Positions 54,897-63,823 of a stretch of 64,000 bases of DNA are shown in pieces. Within the stretch, counting starts at the first letter, position 1. The number at the start of each line of letters is the position of its first letter. The notes beneath the pieces were generated by a model. That model worked only from the letters and a program-made list of their open reading frames with translations. It did not search any database and was not told the DNA's origin. This stretch comes from Balneolaceae bacterium (GTDB lineage: Bacteria > Bacteroidota > Rhodothermia > Balneolales > Balneolaceae), in NCBI GenBank assembly GCA_017640665.1, contig JAEPQE010000001.1, positions 513,262 through 577,261 on the forward strand, read 5' to 3'. The translations under genes were made by a program, and so were the position numbers.

Positions 54897-56201
54897 ATGA
54901 AAACCAATAGAGAATATCCCTTTAATGCTGTTTTCGTTGATGGGGCCCGAATTCCATTTTTGAAATCAGGAACGGAATACAACCACCTGATGGCTTACGA
55001 TCTTGGGCGAATGGCAATACAGGGATTACTGGCCAGAAACCCAATCGACCCTGCTGTTATTAACCGGGTGATTATGGGTAATGTGATTCAGGAAGTTCGA
55101 ACCAGCAATGTAGCTCGCGAAAGTGCATTAGGGGCCGGTATCCCAAACACGGTTCCGGCTTTTACCACGGCAATGGCTTGCATTTCATCGAATCAGGCTA
55201 TCACAAGTGGAGTGGATTTAATCCGGTCTGGGCAGGCTAAGATTGTTCTGGCTTCAGGAACAGAAACTATGTCTGATATCCCTATTCGATTCAAAAAGAA
55301 ATTTCGCCAAAATGTTTTAGCAGCCCGCAAGTATAAATCACCTCTCGAGTTTCTGAAATTTTTTAAAGGATTAGGGCTCAAAGATTTCTTACCTGAACTA
55401 CCTGCTATTGCAGAATTTTCAACCGGAGAGACGATGGGACAAAGTGCTGACCGAATGGCCGCCCGATTCGGAGTTTCCCGGAGTGATCAGGATGAATTTG
55501 CAATGCGCTCGCATCACCTGGCGGCTAAAGCAACAAAGGACGGATTACTGGATAAAGAACTTATTCCCGCTAAAGTTCCTCCTGAATTTAACGTGGTTGA
55601 GCATGATAATGGTTTCAGGGAAGACACCTCAATGGAGAAACTGTCAAAACTACGACCGGCTTTCATCAAACCCCATGGAACCATCACTGCCGGAAATGCT
55701 TCCTTTTTAACTGATGGAGCATCTGCTTGTTTGGTGATGGAAGAACAAACCGCTCTTTCTCTGGGATTAACGCCAAAAGCTTATGTAAGAGAATACAATT
55801 TCGTTTCTCAGAATCCGGGAGACGAACTACTGCTTGGCCCGGCTTATGCCACGCCAAAAGCTCTCGACTCAATGGGATTATCTCTTGAAGATATTGATGT
55901 TTTTGAACTTCATGAAGCGTTCGCAGGGCAAGTACTTGCCGTGTTGAATGCATTGAATTCTGAAGAGTTTGCTAAGAAATCTTTAAATCGTGATAAAAAA
56001 GTCGGACAAATCCCGATGGACAAACTAAACACTCTTGGAGGCTCACTTTCTTTAGGGCATCCGTTTGGTGCCACGGGTGTCCGGCTTGTCACGACCGCAG
56101 CCAATCGCCTGATTAGAGAGGATGGAAAGTACGCTTTGGTTAGCGCATGTGCAGCTGGTGGGCAGGGACATGCAGTTATTTTGGAGAGGTATCAAGAATA
56201 A
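54897..56201 (+). CDS. fadI: Acetyl-CoA acyltransferase (3-ketoacyl-CoA thiolase) FadI
   Basis: The thiolytic enzyme of fatty-acid beta-oxidation. The 434-residue protein has nucleophile Cys95 in TAMACISSNQ, GNASFLTDGA, LHEAFAGQ, LGHPFGATG with catalytic His, and the second Cys in SACAAGGQGHA. It ends 240 bases before fadJ, with a palindromic element in the gap, so the two probably form one operon. Confidence 0.95.
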   Translation: MKTNREYPFNAVFVDGARIPFLKSGTEYNHLMAYDLGRMAIQGLLARNPIDPAVINRVIMGNVIQEVRTSNVARESALGAGIPNTVPAFTTAMACISSNQAITSGVDLIRSGQAKIVLASGTETMSDIPIRFKKKFRQNVLAARKYKSPLEFLKFFKGLGLKDFLPELPAIAEFSTGETMGQSADRMAARFGVSRSDQDEFAMRSHHLAAKATKDGLLDKELIPAKVPPEFNVVEHDNGFREDTSMEKLSKLRPAFIKPHGTITAGNASFLTDGASACLVMEEQTALSLGLTPKAYVREYNFVSQNPGDELLLGPAYATPKALDSMGLSLEDIDVFELHEAFAGQVLAVLNALNSEEFAKKSLNRDKKVGQIPMDKLNTLGGSLSLGHPFGATGVRLVTTAANRLIREDGKYALVSACAAGGQGHAVILERYQE

Positions 56202-56255
56202 ATTCCAAATAATCAAACTTCAAATGTTCAAAAGAAGACTAAACTTAGTACAAGA

Positions 56256-56372
56256 AATTCCCTTTCAAGCTGAAAGGGTGTCCGAGCCGAGTGGTGAGGA
56301 CGGGGTAGTAAAAACACCCCGGATAGAATCCAGAACTTGCGGATTGCATCGTCCCCTCTGACGAGGGGAATT
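56256..56372. repeat. Palindromic element inserted at the fadJ 5' end
   Basis: A 117-base block bounded by AATTCCC/GGGAATT. Inside are CCCTTTCA-AGC-TGAAAGGG (56260-56278), CGGGGT/ACCCCG (56301-56321) and TCCCCTC-TGAC-GAGGGGA (56352-56369). Its last T forms the TGA that closes the fadJ frame. Confidence 0.8.
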
Positions 56373-56440
56373 GAACAAACCCAAAAAGCACTACGAGCTA
56401 CATCAACATTACAAAAAAAGAATCGGTTGCAATTCTCACC

Positions 56441-58504
56441 TTGGATAAACCGGGTGAAAAGGTAAATACTTTGGATGAGTCAATGATGGCTCAGTTTGAG
56501 GAGTTTTTGAACCAACTTGAATCTGATGAAAGTATAAACGGTGCTGTCCTTATCAGTGGGAAAGAAAATAATTTCATTGCCGGTGCAGATATTGAAATGT
56601 TTAAAACCCGGGAAACGGCAGAAGAACTTGAACAACTCAGTAAGGATGGACATCAGATTCTGAATAAGATTGAAACCGCTTCAAAACCCGTGGTGGTTGG
56701 AATACACGGAAGCTGCATGGGCGGAGGGTTGGAACTTTCTCTGGCCAGCGATTACCGAATCGCAACCAATCATTCTAAAACCGTTCTGGCTCTTCCTGAA
56801 GTTAAATTGGGTGTAATTCCCGGAACAGGCGGGACTCAACGTCTTCCCAGACTAATTGGAATTCAGAAAGCTCTGAGCTATATGTTGACAGGCGGAAATA
56901 TTTATGCCCGGAAAGCCAAAAGTATTGGTCTGGTAGATGAACTCACACATAAAGATGCATTGGAAGAAGCCGCAATTAAAGCCGTTCATAAACTTTCGGG
57001 AACAAATTCATTCAAAAGAAAAGACAAACGATCGTTTGTTGAAAAAGTACTGGAGGGAAACCCAGTTGGGCGAAACATCATTTTTTCTCAGGCAAGGAAG
57101 AAGACCCTCGGAAAAACGAAGGGCAATTACCCAGCTCCATTGATGATTATAGACTCAGTAAAGTATGGTTATCAAAAAGGTCTGAAGAAGGGGCTCGAAA
57201 ATGAAGCCCGACTTTTTGGAGATGCTGGTGCAACTTCAGAATCCAGAGCCTTGGTAAATCTTTTTTTTGGGATGACCGGGGCTAAGAAGAATCCCTTAGA
57301 AGATAAAGTAGAAAAGGTAAACACCATTGGAGTATTAGGCGCCGGACTGATGGGCTCCGGAATTGCAGATGTCAGCATCAACAAAGGAGGATACTCTGTA
57401 TTACTTAAAGACCAAACGCTTAAAGAAGCAGCCAAGGGAGAAAAGGTGATTTGGGATGCTTTAAATCAAAAATCGAAAAAGCAGATCATTACTTCTTTCG
57501 AACGGGATCAACTTTCCTCTAAAGTTACGGGAACGGATTCTTATGATGCTTTTGGAAAAATAGACTTGGTAATCGAGGCTGTATTTGAAGATCTGGATTT
57601 AAAACGAAAGATTGTTTCGGAGGTGGAAGAGGTCACGGATAATCACTGTATTTTTGCTTCCAACACTTCTTCTCTTCCCATTTCTGAAATCGCGAAAGGA
57701 GCTAAACGACCAGAGAACATTATCGGCATGCACTACTTCTCTCCTGTTCAAAAAATGCCCTTGCTGGAGATTATCACTACCCCCCAAACAGCGGATTGGG
57801 TAACAGCCACTGCTTATGAGGTTGGCGTAAAGCAGGGGAAAACGGTGATTGTTGTAAATGATGGTCCCGGGTTTTACACCACAAGAATTTTGGCTCCGTA
57901 TATGAACGAAGCATTGCTACTCTTAGAAGAAGGGGCTTCCATCGAGTTTTTGGATAAGATTATGAAGCAGTTCGGATATCCCGTTGGCCCGATGGCTTTG
58001 CTTGATGAAGTAGGCATTGATGTTGGTGCTCATGTCGGAGAAACAATGGCTCCGGTCTTTAATGCCCGTGGTGGAAAGTCGTCTGCAAAAGCTCAGGAAT
58101 TGATGGATGCGGGTTACCTGGGAAGAAAGAATAAAAGGGGCATGTATACTTACAATGGTAAAAAGAAAGAGCCTAACTCAGAGATATATTCTTTTTTTGG
58201 AGGGAATTCACGCTCGAATCCCGATACCGAGACTGCTCAACACCGAATGGCGCTAATGATGGTAAATGAAGCAGCTTATTGTTTGCAGGAGGATATTTTG
58301 AAATCTCCTACTGATGGAGACCTGGGAGCTATTCTTGGATTAGGCTTCCCTCCTTTCACTGGTGGTCCTTTTAGATACATTGACCAGGTCGGAGTTCAAA
58401 CTATTGTAGCTCGTTTGAATAAATTCAATGAAAATTTTGGGCCAAGGTTTAAACCAGCCGGAATTTTGGTTGAGTATGCGAAGGCTAGGAAGACATTTCA
58501 CTAA
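56441..58504 (+). CDS. fadJ: Multifunctional FadJ: enoyl-CoA hydratase/3-hydroxyacyl-CoA dehydrogenase
   Basis: A 687-residue protein performing hydration and 3-OH oxidation in beta-oxidation. The N-terminal crotonase domain has NFIAGADIEMF and GIHGSCMGGGLELSLA with oxyanion Gly residues, the middle carries the NAD-binding IGVLGAGLMGSGIA, and the C-terminus FPPFTGGPFRYID. The start is uncertain. Only a TTG at 56441 is available, yet the reading frame continues upstream to 56375 encoding INITKKESVAILTL, which aligns with the E. coli FadJ N-terminus. Its normal start appears to be lost to the element at 56256-56372. A rare ATT or ATC start is possible. Confidence 0.93.
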   Translation: MDKPGEKVNTLDESMMAQFEEFLNQLESDESINGAVLISGKENNFIAGADIEMFKTRETAEELEQLSKDGHQILNKIETASKPVVVGIHGSCMGGGLELSLASDYRIATNHSKTVLALPEVKLGVIPGTGGTQRLPRLIGIQKALSYMLTGGNIYARKAKSIGLVDELTHKDALEEAAIKAVHKLSGTNSFKRKDKRSFVEKVLEGNPVGRNIIFSQARKKTLGKTKGNYPAPLMIIDSVKYGYQKGLKKGLENEARLFGDAGATSESRALVNLFFGMTGAKKNPLEDKVEKVNTIGVLGAGLMGSGIADVSINKGGYSVLLKDQTLKEAAKGEKVIWDALNQKSKKQIITSFERDQLSSKVTGTDSYDAFGKIDLVIEAVFEDLDLKRKIVSEVEEVTDNHCIFASNTSSLPISEIAKGAKRPENIIGMHYFSPVQKMPLLEIITTPQTADWVTATAYEVGVKQGKTVIVVNDGPGFYTTRILAPYMNEALLLLEEGASIEFLDKIMKQFGYPVGPMALLDEVGIDVGAHVGETMAPVFNARGGKSSAKAQELMDAGYLGRKNKRGMYTYNGKKKEPNSEIYSFFGGNSRSNPDTETAQHRMALMMVNEAAYCLQEDILKSPTDGDLGAILGLGFPPFTGGPFRYIDQVGVQTIVARLNKFNENFGPRFKPAGILVEYAKARKTFH

Positions 58505-58507
58505 GAC

Positions 58508-58658
58508 TGTCACCCTGAGCGCATCTTGATTATTTCCCTTTAGAGATTTGTCTCGCGAAGGGTATCAAATCCTGAACTAATTGGGAGTTAGATTAACATT
58601 TGAGATCCCTCGCGATGAGAAAATTGATTTTTTTAAAATTGAGGCGCTCGGGATGACA
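58508..58658. repeat. Dispersed TGTCACCC repeat, full copy
   Basis: A 151-base element with ends TGTCACCCTGAGCGC and GCGCTCGGGATGACA (13 of 15 pairing), and internal GCGAAGGGTATC. The left 90 bases are found again at 62905, so it is a dispersed family. It occupies most of the fadJ-barrel protein gap. Confidence 0.85.
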
Positions 58659-58727
58659 AAAATTAATAGTTAGTTCTTTGCTCTTCCAAAATCCTTGAGT
58701 AGTTTCTCCTGGAACTTAATCCTCTGA

Positions 58728-59459
58728 TTGAAGCTGGCAATTTTTCTTATAGCGTTACTCTTTACCCTTGGTGCGTATCCAATATCTAAGGCACAAGTCA
58801 TTGCTATTGATGCTATTGAAATAGGAAGTGCTTCTCAGTCCGGGAGTTCTGGTAATCTGCCCTCCGTTTCTTCGTTCATTTCAAACACCCGGAGCCCCGC
58901 CCTTTTCAGGACTTCAATAGCTTCTGAAATTGATCACCCCAATGTATTTCGAAAAGAAGGCTTTCAAATAGATTTCATTTTTAGTCTTAATGATGACAAA
59001 AGACATCAGTTTATTGCTGGAATAGAACGAAACAGCATTGAATCAGACTTGTTTTTAGTTAACGGTTCTATTCAGGATACCTTATCTGTATCAGCCAATT
59101 ATAGCGTAAGAAACGAATATTTTTTTCTGAAGAGTGGGTATCAATTCACGCTCAGACCAGACAAAAAACTTTCATTGATTGCTGGTGGACAGGTTAACTT
59201 TGGCATCCCGGTATCTTCCCGAACTGAAGAAGTGATATTCTACAGAGAACTTGAAAACGAGGAGTTCAGTTTTTTTGGGAAACAGTCGGCAACAGCAGGT
59301 CTCACAATCCCAATCGGCATTCGTTTGAAGCTGTTTAGGAATGTCTCAATGTCTTTGTTAGTAAAGCAAACGTTCCAGTATTACCGCATTGATGGTAGCC
59401 CTGTTATAGCATCTCTTATTGGAACCAACCTTGGATTTCATTTCAAACTGAGAGATTAA
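58728..59459 (+). CDS. Outer-membrane beta-barrel protein of a TonB/DUF4249 locus
   Basis: A 243-residue exported protein (signal peptide ends SKAQ) with amphipathic strands at intervals (RHQFIAGIERN, LSLIAGGQVNFGI, ATAGLTIPIGIRLKL, GTNLGFHFKLRD). The only possible start is a TTG at 58728, directly after an in-frame TGA. It is two bases before the TonB receptor ATG, hence one operon. Confidence 0.8.
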   Translation: MKLAIFLIALLFTLGAYPISKAQVIAIDAIEIGSASQSGSSGNLPSVSSFISNTRSPALFRTSIASEIDHPNVFRKEGFQIDFIFSLNDDKRHQFIAGIERNSIESDLFLVNGSIQDTLSVSANYSVRNEYFFLKSGYQFTLRPDKKLSLIAGGQVNFGIPVSSRTEEVIFYRELENEEFSFFGKQSATAGLTIPIGIRLKLFRNVSMSLLVKQTFQYYRIDGSPVIASLIGTNLGFHFKLRD

Positions 59460-59461
59460 TA

Positions 59462-61753
59462 ATGCGATATCTCTTTGTCATAATATCCTCCCTCTTTTTT
59501 ATTACCCAGGCTAACGCACAGTATACGTTAAGTGGACATATTTATGATAAATCGGATGGGGAAGCTTTACCCGGAGCGGCACTCTATCTGCCTGAATTGG
59601 AAACCGGTACTGCAACTAATGTGTATGGTTTCTATTCACTAACCGTGAATCAAACCTCATTCAGAGTTTCTGTTTCTTATCTCGGATATGAACCCATTGA
59701 CACCCTCATCAACTTAAATGAAAACCAGGCACTTAATTTTTATCTGGAAGAACAAATCGGGCAGCTGGGCGAGGTTGAAGTTTCAGCAACCCGTATAGAA
59801 TTACAGGAACAGGTTAATTCCACAAAAATGAGTTCTGTGAGTTTAACCCCACAAGAAATTACAAATATCCCTACGCTTGCCGGAGAAGCAGACTTGATTA
59901 AAGTAGCCCAACTATTGCCGGGAGTTACTTCCGGAAATGAGGGAACTACCGGAATGTTTGTTCGAGGCGGAACTGATGACCAAAACCTGGTAGTACTGGA
60001 TGACGCCGTAGTATACAATTTGGGACATTTATTCGGCTTTTTCTCGGTATTCAATTCCGATGCCATCAAGGACGTGGAAGTAGTAAAAGGAGGCTTTTCT
60101 TCCGACTATGGCGGGCGGCTTTCTTCGGTGATGGATGTTCGCATGAATGATGGTAGCATTAACAGATTTAATGCACGGGGCGGAATCGGTTTGCTAACTT
60201 CGCGCCTTACGATTGACGGGCCTGTGATTAAAGACAAAATGAGTTTCATGCTTGCTGCCCGGAGAACCTATATTGATCGAGTGTTTGGCCTTTTTGGAGC
60301 TGATCTGCCTTATTATTTTTACGATTATAATGCAAAATTGAACTATAAAATCAGCAGTAATGACCGTATCTATTTCAGCTCTTATTTTGGAAATGATGTT
60401 CTCGCTTTTGATGAAACTTCGGGTGATGATGAAGGAGATGAAGACTTAAACTTTGGATTTAAACTCGGAAACTTCACTTCCACCCTGCGCTGGAATCACA
60501 TCTACAAGAACCAGAAAGTCTTCTCTAATGTTACCCTTCACCAAACCCGGTTTAAGTACGATATTCAGGGAGATTTCATTGATAACTCTCTGCTAATCCG
60601 GTCGCAAATTCAAGACGTTGGGGTTAAGGCAGACTGGCAGTATTTCAAATCCACAGAGAATAAATTCATTTTTGGAGCTCAGACCGTCACTCATTTTTTT
60701 CGTCCGAATGTAATAAGTACTTCGGGTGATATTTCAGATTTTGTTGATAACAGAGAAGGTAATCTTATTCAGAATACAGAATTTGCAGTCTATGGTGGAA
60801 ATGAACGGGATCTTTCGAAAGCACTGAAAGTGAATATCGGTCTCCGCTATTCTATGACCACTACCGAAGGAAAAGTATACTCCGGCCCTGAACCGAGATT
60901 CTCACTCCGCTATAAGTTTGATGATGATAATTCTGTAAAAGCCAGCTATAGCTTAATGCGGCAGTATATGCATCGTGTTTCTTCCTCTTCCATTGCACTT
61001 CCAACCGATTTATGGTATCCGGTTACAGAGAATGTAAAGCCACAGCGAGCACATCAATACGCATTAGGATACACAAGGATCTTCCAGAAAAATCAGCTTA
61101 GCTTCTCCGTGGAGACGTACTATAAATCACTCAAAAGATTGATTGAGTATCGGGAAGGTGCCAGCCTGATTCTGAATGATAATTTTGAACGGGAGCTTAT
61201 ATCAGGAGATGGAGAGGCTTACGGAATTGAGTTTTTGCTTCGAAAAAAATATGGAGCTTTCACCGGATGGATGTCATATTCACTTTCAAAAACATCACGG
61301 ACTTTCAGTAATCTGAATGATGGAAATACGTATCCGGCTAAGTTTGACCGACGGCATGTAGCCACTTTAGTTTCCATGACCGAATTAAATGACCGGGTAT
61401 CTTTTTCGGCGGTGTGGACCTTCCAATCCGGAGCCTGGTTTACCCCACAAACCGGTCAGTTTCTAATGCCTAACGCTTCTCTTACTCAGGTGGAGCTTAT
61501 TCCTATTTATGGAGCCAGAAATAGCACTCAATTAACAGCAACTCATCGGCTGGATATCAATTTTATTCTGAAGCCAAGAGGAAACCGCCGTTTTGGTGGG
61601 GAATGGCATGTCGGAGCCTATAACTTTTACAATCGTGCTGCTCCTTTCAGGGTTGATATCCAAAGCAACGGTGTAACTCAGGAGTATGTGCAGCAAGGTC
61701 TGTTTGGCTTTATTCCATCCATCGCTTATAACTTTAATTTTTCATCGAAATGA
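59462..61753 (+). CDS. TonB-dependent receptor with CarboxypepD_reg-like domain
   Basis: A 763-residue outer-membrane receptor. Signal peptide ending NANA-like ITQANAQ; regulatory-like domain (YTLSGHIYDKSDGEALPGA); plug (LIKVAQLLPGV, MFVRGGTDDQNLVVLDDA); barrel from about 200 to a terminal YNFNFSSK. It is coupled by ATGA to the DUF4249 lipoprotein, the standard partner of such receptors. The ligand is unknown. Confidence 0.93.
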   Translation: MRYLFVIISSLFFITQANAQYTLSGHIYDKSDGEALPGAALYLPELETGTATNVYGFYSLTVNQTSFRVSVSYLGYEPIDTLINLNENQALNFYLEEQIGQLGEVEVSATRIELQEQVNSTKMSSVSLTPQEITNIPTLAGEADLIKVAQLLPGVTSGNEGTTGMFVRGGTDDQNLVVLDDAVVYNLGHLFGFFSVFNSDAIKDVEVVKGGFSSDYGGRLSSVMDVRMNDGSINRFNARGGIGLLTSRLTIDGPVIKDKMSFMLAARRTYIDRVFGLFGADLPYYFYDYNAKLNYKISSNDRIYFSSYFGNDVLAFDETSGDDEGDEDLNFGFKLGNFTSTLRWNHIYKNQKVFSNVTLHQTRFKYDIQGDFIDNSLLIRSQIQDVGVKADWQYFKSTENKFIFGAQTVTHFFRPNVISTSGDISDFVDNREGNLIQNTEFAVYGGNERDLSKALKVNIGLRYSMTTTEGKVYSGPEPRFSLRYKFDDDNSVKASYSLMRQYMHRVSSSSIALPTDLWYPVTENVKPQRAHQYALGYTRIFQKNQLSFSVETYYKSLKRLIEYREGASLILNDNFERELISGDGEAYGIEFLLRKKYGAFTGWMSYSLSKTSRTFSNLNDGNTYPAKFDRRHVATLVSMTELNDRVSFSAVWTFQSGAWFTPQTGQFLMPNASLTQVELIPIYGARNSTQLTATHRLDINFILKPRGNRRFGGEWHVGAYNFYNRAAPFRVDIQSNGVTQEYVQQGLFGFIPSIAYNFNFSSK

Positions 61754-62790
61754 GAGTACTGGTTAACATAAGAAACGCCATTGCGAGGAAGCTACGGAAA
61801 AGTAGATTGGTACGATTTTTAATGACGAAGCAATCTCTTTGTTCATGGTTACCAATCAAGCTAAATAAGATTGCCGCGTCAACTTCAAACCATATTACAT
61901 ATTACTTCCATATCTCCTCGCAAAGACTTTTACTTCTTTTCATCGTTGGTTTATTTTCTGCTTCCTGCTCCATCGAAAGCCTCCCCATTTCTGTGGAACC
62001 AGCTGAAGAAAAAATAGCGGTAGCCTCTCTGATTGGTCCGGAAGAAACCTTTTTTGTAACACTTTCAAGAAGCTTCTCTGCTCTTTCAGCTGAGGATGTC
62101 AACGATTTAACCAATGATGGGATTGATCGTCTTTTACTGAACCGTGCGCTCGTAATTTTAGAATATGAAGGTATCACCGACACGCTTGAAAATATCTTTG
62201 ATGTAAACGGATTGTATGGGACACAACTTGAAGCCTTCAATGATTTCCAGTTCTTGACGCTTACTGTCTTTGATTCAACTACGAATAAATCTATTTCTGC
62301 ACAAAGTATGCTACAGCCTCAAATTCAGGTAGATTCAATTACCGTAACCCGAGACTCTACCCGGTTTGAAGATGCAGCCGTACTTACCTACAATATTATC
62401 GACCGACCGGAGGATAATTTCTTCGTCGTTCAGGCTTACCAGCTCACCGATCCCGATACCACCACAGCCGATTCATCAGAAAACGACATCTTTTTTAATA
62501 ATGACACTTTTTTGATTTATGAAGAGCTACTTACCGACCGGGGTGTTAGTGATGATGGAATCATACGAAGGGAAGAGCTTATCAATTTTTCATCTGCTAC
62601 CGATTCCGCATTGGTAGTGGTAACCAACATCAGTGAGGGATATTACCGCTTTTTGGAAGCCCGGCGACGTTCAGGAGGATTGATTTCTTCTCTGGCAAAC
62701 GAGCCTGTGAATCATCCAACAAACGTGCAAAACGGTGTTGGGTATTTTTCAGCTCATCGACCAAAGGCTACTTTAGTTGTGGTTGAGTAA
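61750..62790 (+). CDS. DUF4249 lipoprotein with repeat-derived N-terminal extension
   Basis: A DUF4249 family lipoprotein, a surface partner of TonB receptors. The mature part begins at Cys74 after LLLLFIVGLFSASC and carries the family pattern (TLENIFDVNGLYGTQLEAF, TVFDSTTNKS). About 60 residues precede the signal peptide and are encoded by an inverted repeat at 61777-61927; they look unlike any signal. There is no ATG, GTG or TTG close upstream of the signal helix. Either a longer precursor is made and still exported, or translation uses an unrecognised start. Confidence 0.8.
   Translation: MRVLVNIRNAIARKLRKSRLVRFLMTKQSLCSWLPIKLNKIAASTSNHITYYFHISSQRLLLLFIVGLFSASCSIESLPISVEPAEEKIAVASLIGPEETFFVTLSRSFSALSAEDVNDLTNDGIDRLLLNRALVILEYEGITDTLENIFDVNGLYGTQLEAFNDFQFLTLTVFDSTTNKSISAQSMLQPQIQVDSITVTRDSTRFEDAAVLTYNIIDRPEDNFFVVQAYQLTDPDTTTADSSENDIFFNNDTFLIYEELLTDRGVSDDGIIRREELINFSSATDSALVVVTNISEGYYRFLEARRRSGGLISSLANEPVNHPTNVQNGVGYFSAHRPKATLVVVE
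61777..61927. repeat. GCGAGGA-type inverted repeat inside a gene start
   Basis: Outer arms TTGCGAGGA (61781-61789) and TCCTCGCAA (61915-61923) pair perfectly; inner GACGAAGCAATCT and AGATTGCCGCGTC pair approximately. It resembles the widespread intergenic GCGAGGAGCGAAGCGACGAAG repeats of Bacteroidota. It sits within the frame of the DUF4249 gene. Confidence 0.75.
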
Positions 62791-62818
62791 CCTAATTATG
62801 ACTACCAACCAAAAAGTA

Positions 62819-62865
62819 GTTATGCAGAACCTGACTGTCGGCAGACAGGTTTACTTCAGCATGAC
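62819..62865. repeat. Dispersed nested-palindrome element, copy 3 (divergent)
   Basis: Outer arms GTTATGCAGAA/TTCAGCATGAC match the ends of the 17333 and 51903 elements, but the interior differs: AACCTG-A-CTG-TCGG-CAG-A-CAGGTT forms a mirrored hairpin. Confidence 0.75.
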
Positions 62866-62904
62866 AGAAAATATAACATGGTGCCTAGGTTTGAATAATT
62901 TGGC

Positions 62905-62992
62905 TGTCACCCTGAGCGCATCTTTATTCTTTCTTAGTTTGCTTTAACTCGCGAAGGGTATCGAATCTTGAATTAATTGGGAGCTAGATTAA
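62905..62992. repeat. Dispersed TGTCACCC repeat, truncated copy
   Basis: The first 90 bases match the 58508 element (TGTCACCCTGAGCGCATCTT, CTCGCGAAGGGTATC, AATTGGGAGCTAGATTAA), but the right arm is missing and is replaced by the hairpin cluster. Confidence 0.85.
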
Positions 62993-62997
62993 AAGTA

Positions 62998-63214
62998 CAA
63001 GCGGACGCTTGCACCAGTTTAGAGCATCCTATTATTTTTAAAACTGGTTTCGTAGGTCTCCTGCGGAACCCCTGCGAAGGTTCCGCCTCTTTACCGTACC
63101 TGAGGCAGAGCCTCGGGCTAGCATTCCATAGCTGAGCTATGGAACGAGTGAAAAAGTGAGTAACCTAAATAGTACTAAGTTGCAAATAGTCGCTCCGACG
63201 CAGAGTGTCGGAGC
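62998..63214. repeat. Cluster of six perfect hairpins
   Basis: Six unrelated inverted repeats follow one another: CAAGCG/CGCTTG (62998-63011), ACCAGTTT/AAACTGGT (63013-63048), GCGGAACC/GGTTCCGC (63063-63086), GAGGC/GCCTC (63102-63114), TTCCATAGC/GCTATGGAA (63124-63144) and GCTCCGAC/GTCGGAGC (63192-63214). The 62791-63226 gap is entirely such repeats with no gene. Confidence 0.85.
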
Positions 63215-63226
63215 TAGGGGGAAACA

Positions 63227-63823
63227 TTATTCTTTTTTCAGTTTTTTAGTTACAAATATTATGATTAGCAGACTTACAATTGAGCTAATAATCACATAAT
63301 CCCAATCTCTATTTTTTAATTTCCTTTCGAATGCTTTTAGGTTAATTATATATCTAATCATGGAATATTTTCCATAGGCTCTATTTGTTATGGTATCAAC
63401 TTTTAAGTAGTCTGTTCTGCAAACAGAGAAATCATATTCAGTGTTTGATGTACTATCAATAGGAATAGGAGCTGCTAAGTAATAACTACCTACTTTAAAT
63501 TCAGCCAAGTAAGGCCTACATAGAATACCAGTGTCACCCAAAACTTTAATTTTCTTTCTGCTTTCCCTTCCTTTATACTTTTTTATTATCTCGACGGTCA
63601 TTGAGTAGGGCATTTGTTCATCATAACCCAAAATATCATCTTCTAAATATTCGTCGAATGAGAGTACCTTGATTAGTGCTACAAGCTCAGACTTCTCAGC
63701 CGTCCGACTGAAAGAATCATTCCAAGCCCACCCACAGCTGCATGCTAACACTTCGAAAAAAGGACATATCAAAAATGAAATAAGAAGAAGTGTTTGTTTC
63801 AAATTTATTCTCACACTTTGCAA
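63227..63823 (-). CDS. Secreted NTR/TIMP-like domain protein with C-terminal membrane anchor
   Basis: A 198-residue protein. A signal peptide ends at EVLA and the mature protein begins CSC, the hallmark of TIMP/netrin-like (NTR) domains, with later paired cysteines (GILCRPY, FSVCRTD). A transmembrane helix (YVIISSIVSLLIIIFV) and basic tail finish it. The first available start is TTG at 63823. Function unknown; bacterial NTR domains are found in surface proteins. The upstream 177 bases to the window end show nothing supportable. Confidence 0.75.
   Translation of the reverse strand: MQSVRINLKQTLLLISFLICPFFEVLACSCGWAWNDSFSRTAEKSELVALIKVLSFDEYLEDDILGYDEQMPYSMTVEIIKKYKGRESRKKIKVLGDTGILCRPYLAEFKVGSYYLAAPIPIDSTSNTEYDFSVCRTDYLKVDTITNRAYGKYSMIRYIINLKAFERKLKNRDWDYVIISSIVSLLIIIFVTKKLKKE

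Noticed and set aside
56122-56361. A 79-codon frame across the end of fadI and the palindromic element.
   Set aside because: It overlaps fadI in another frame and runs into repeat DNA with no protein-like pattern.
62998-63214. Possible CRISPR array from clustered palindromes.
   Set aside because: The stems differ from each other, spacing is irregular and no direct repeat recurs.
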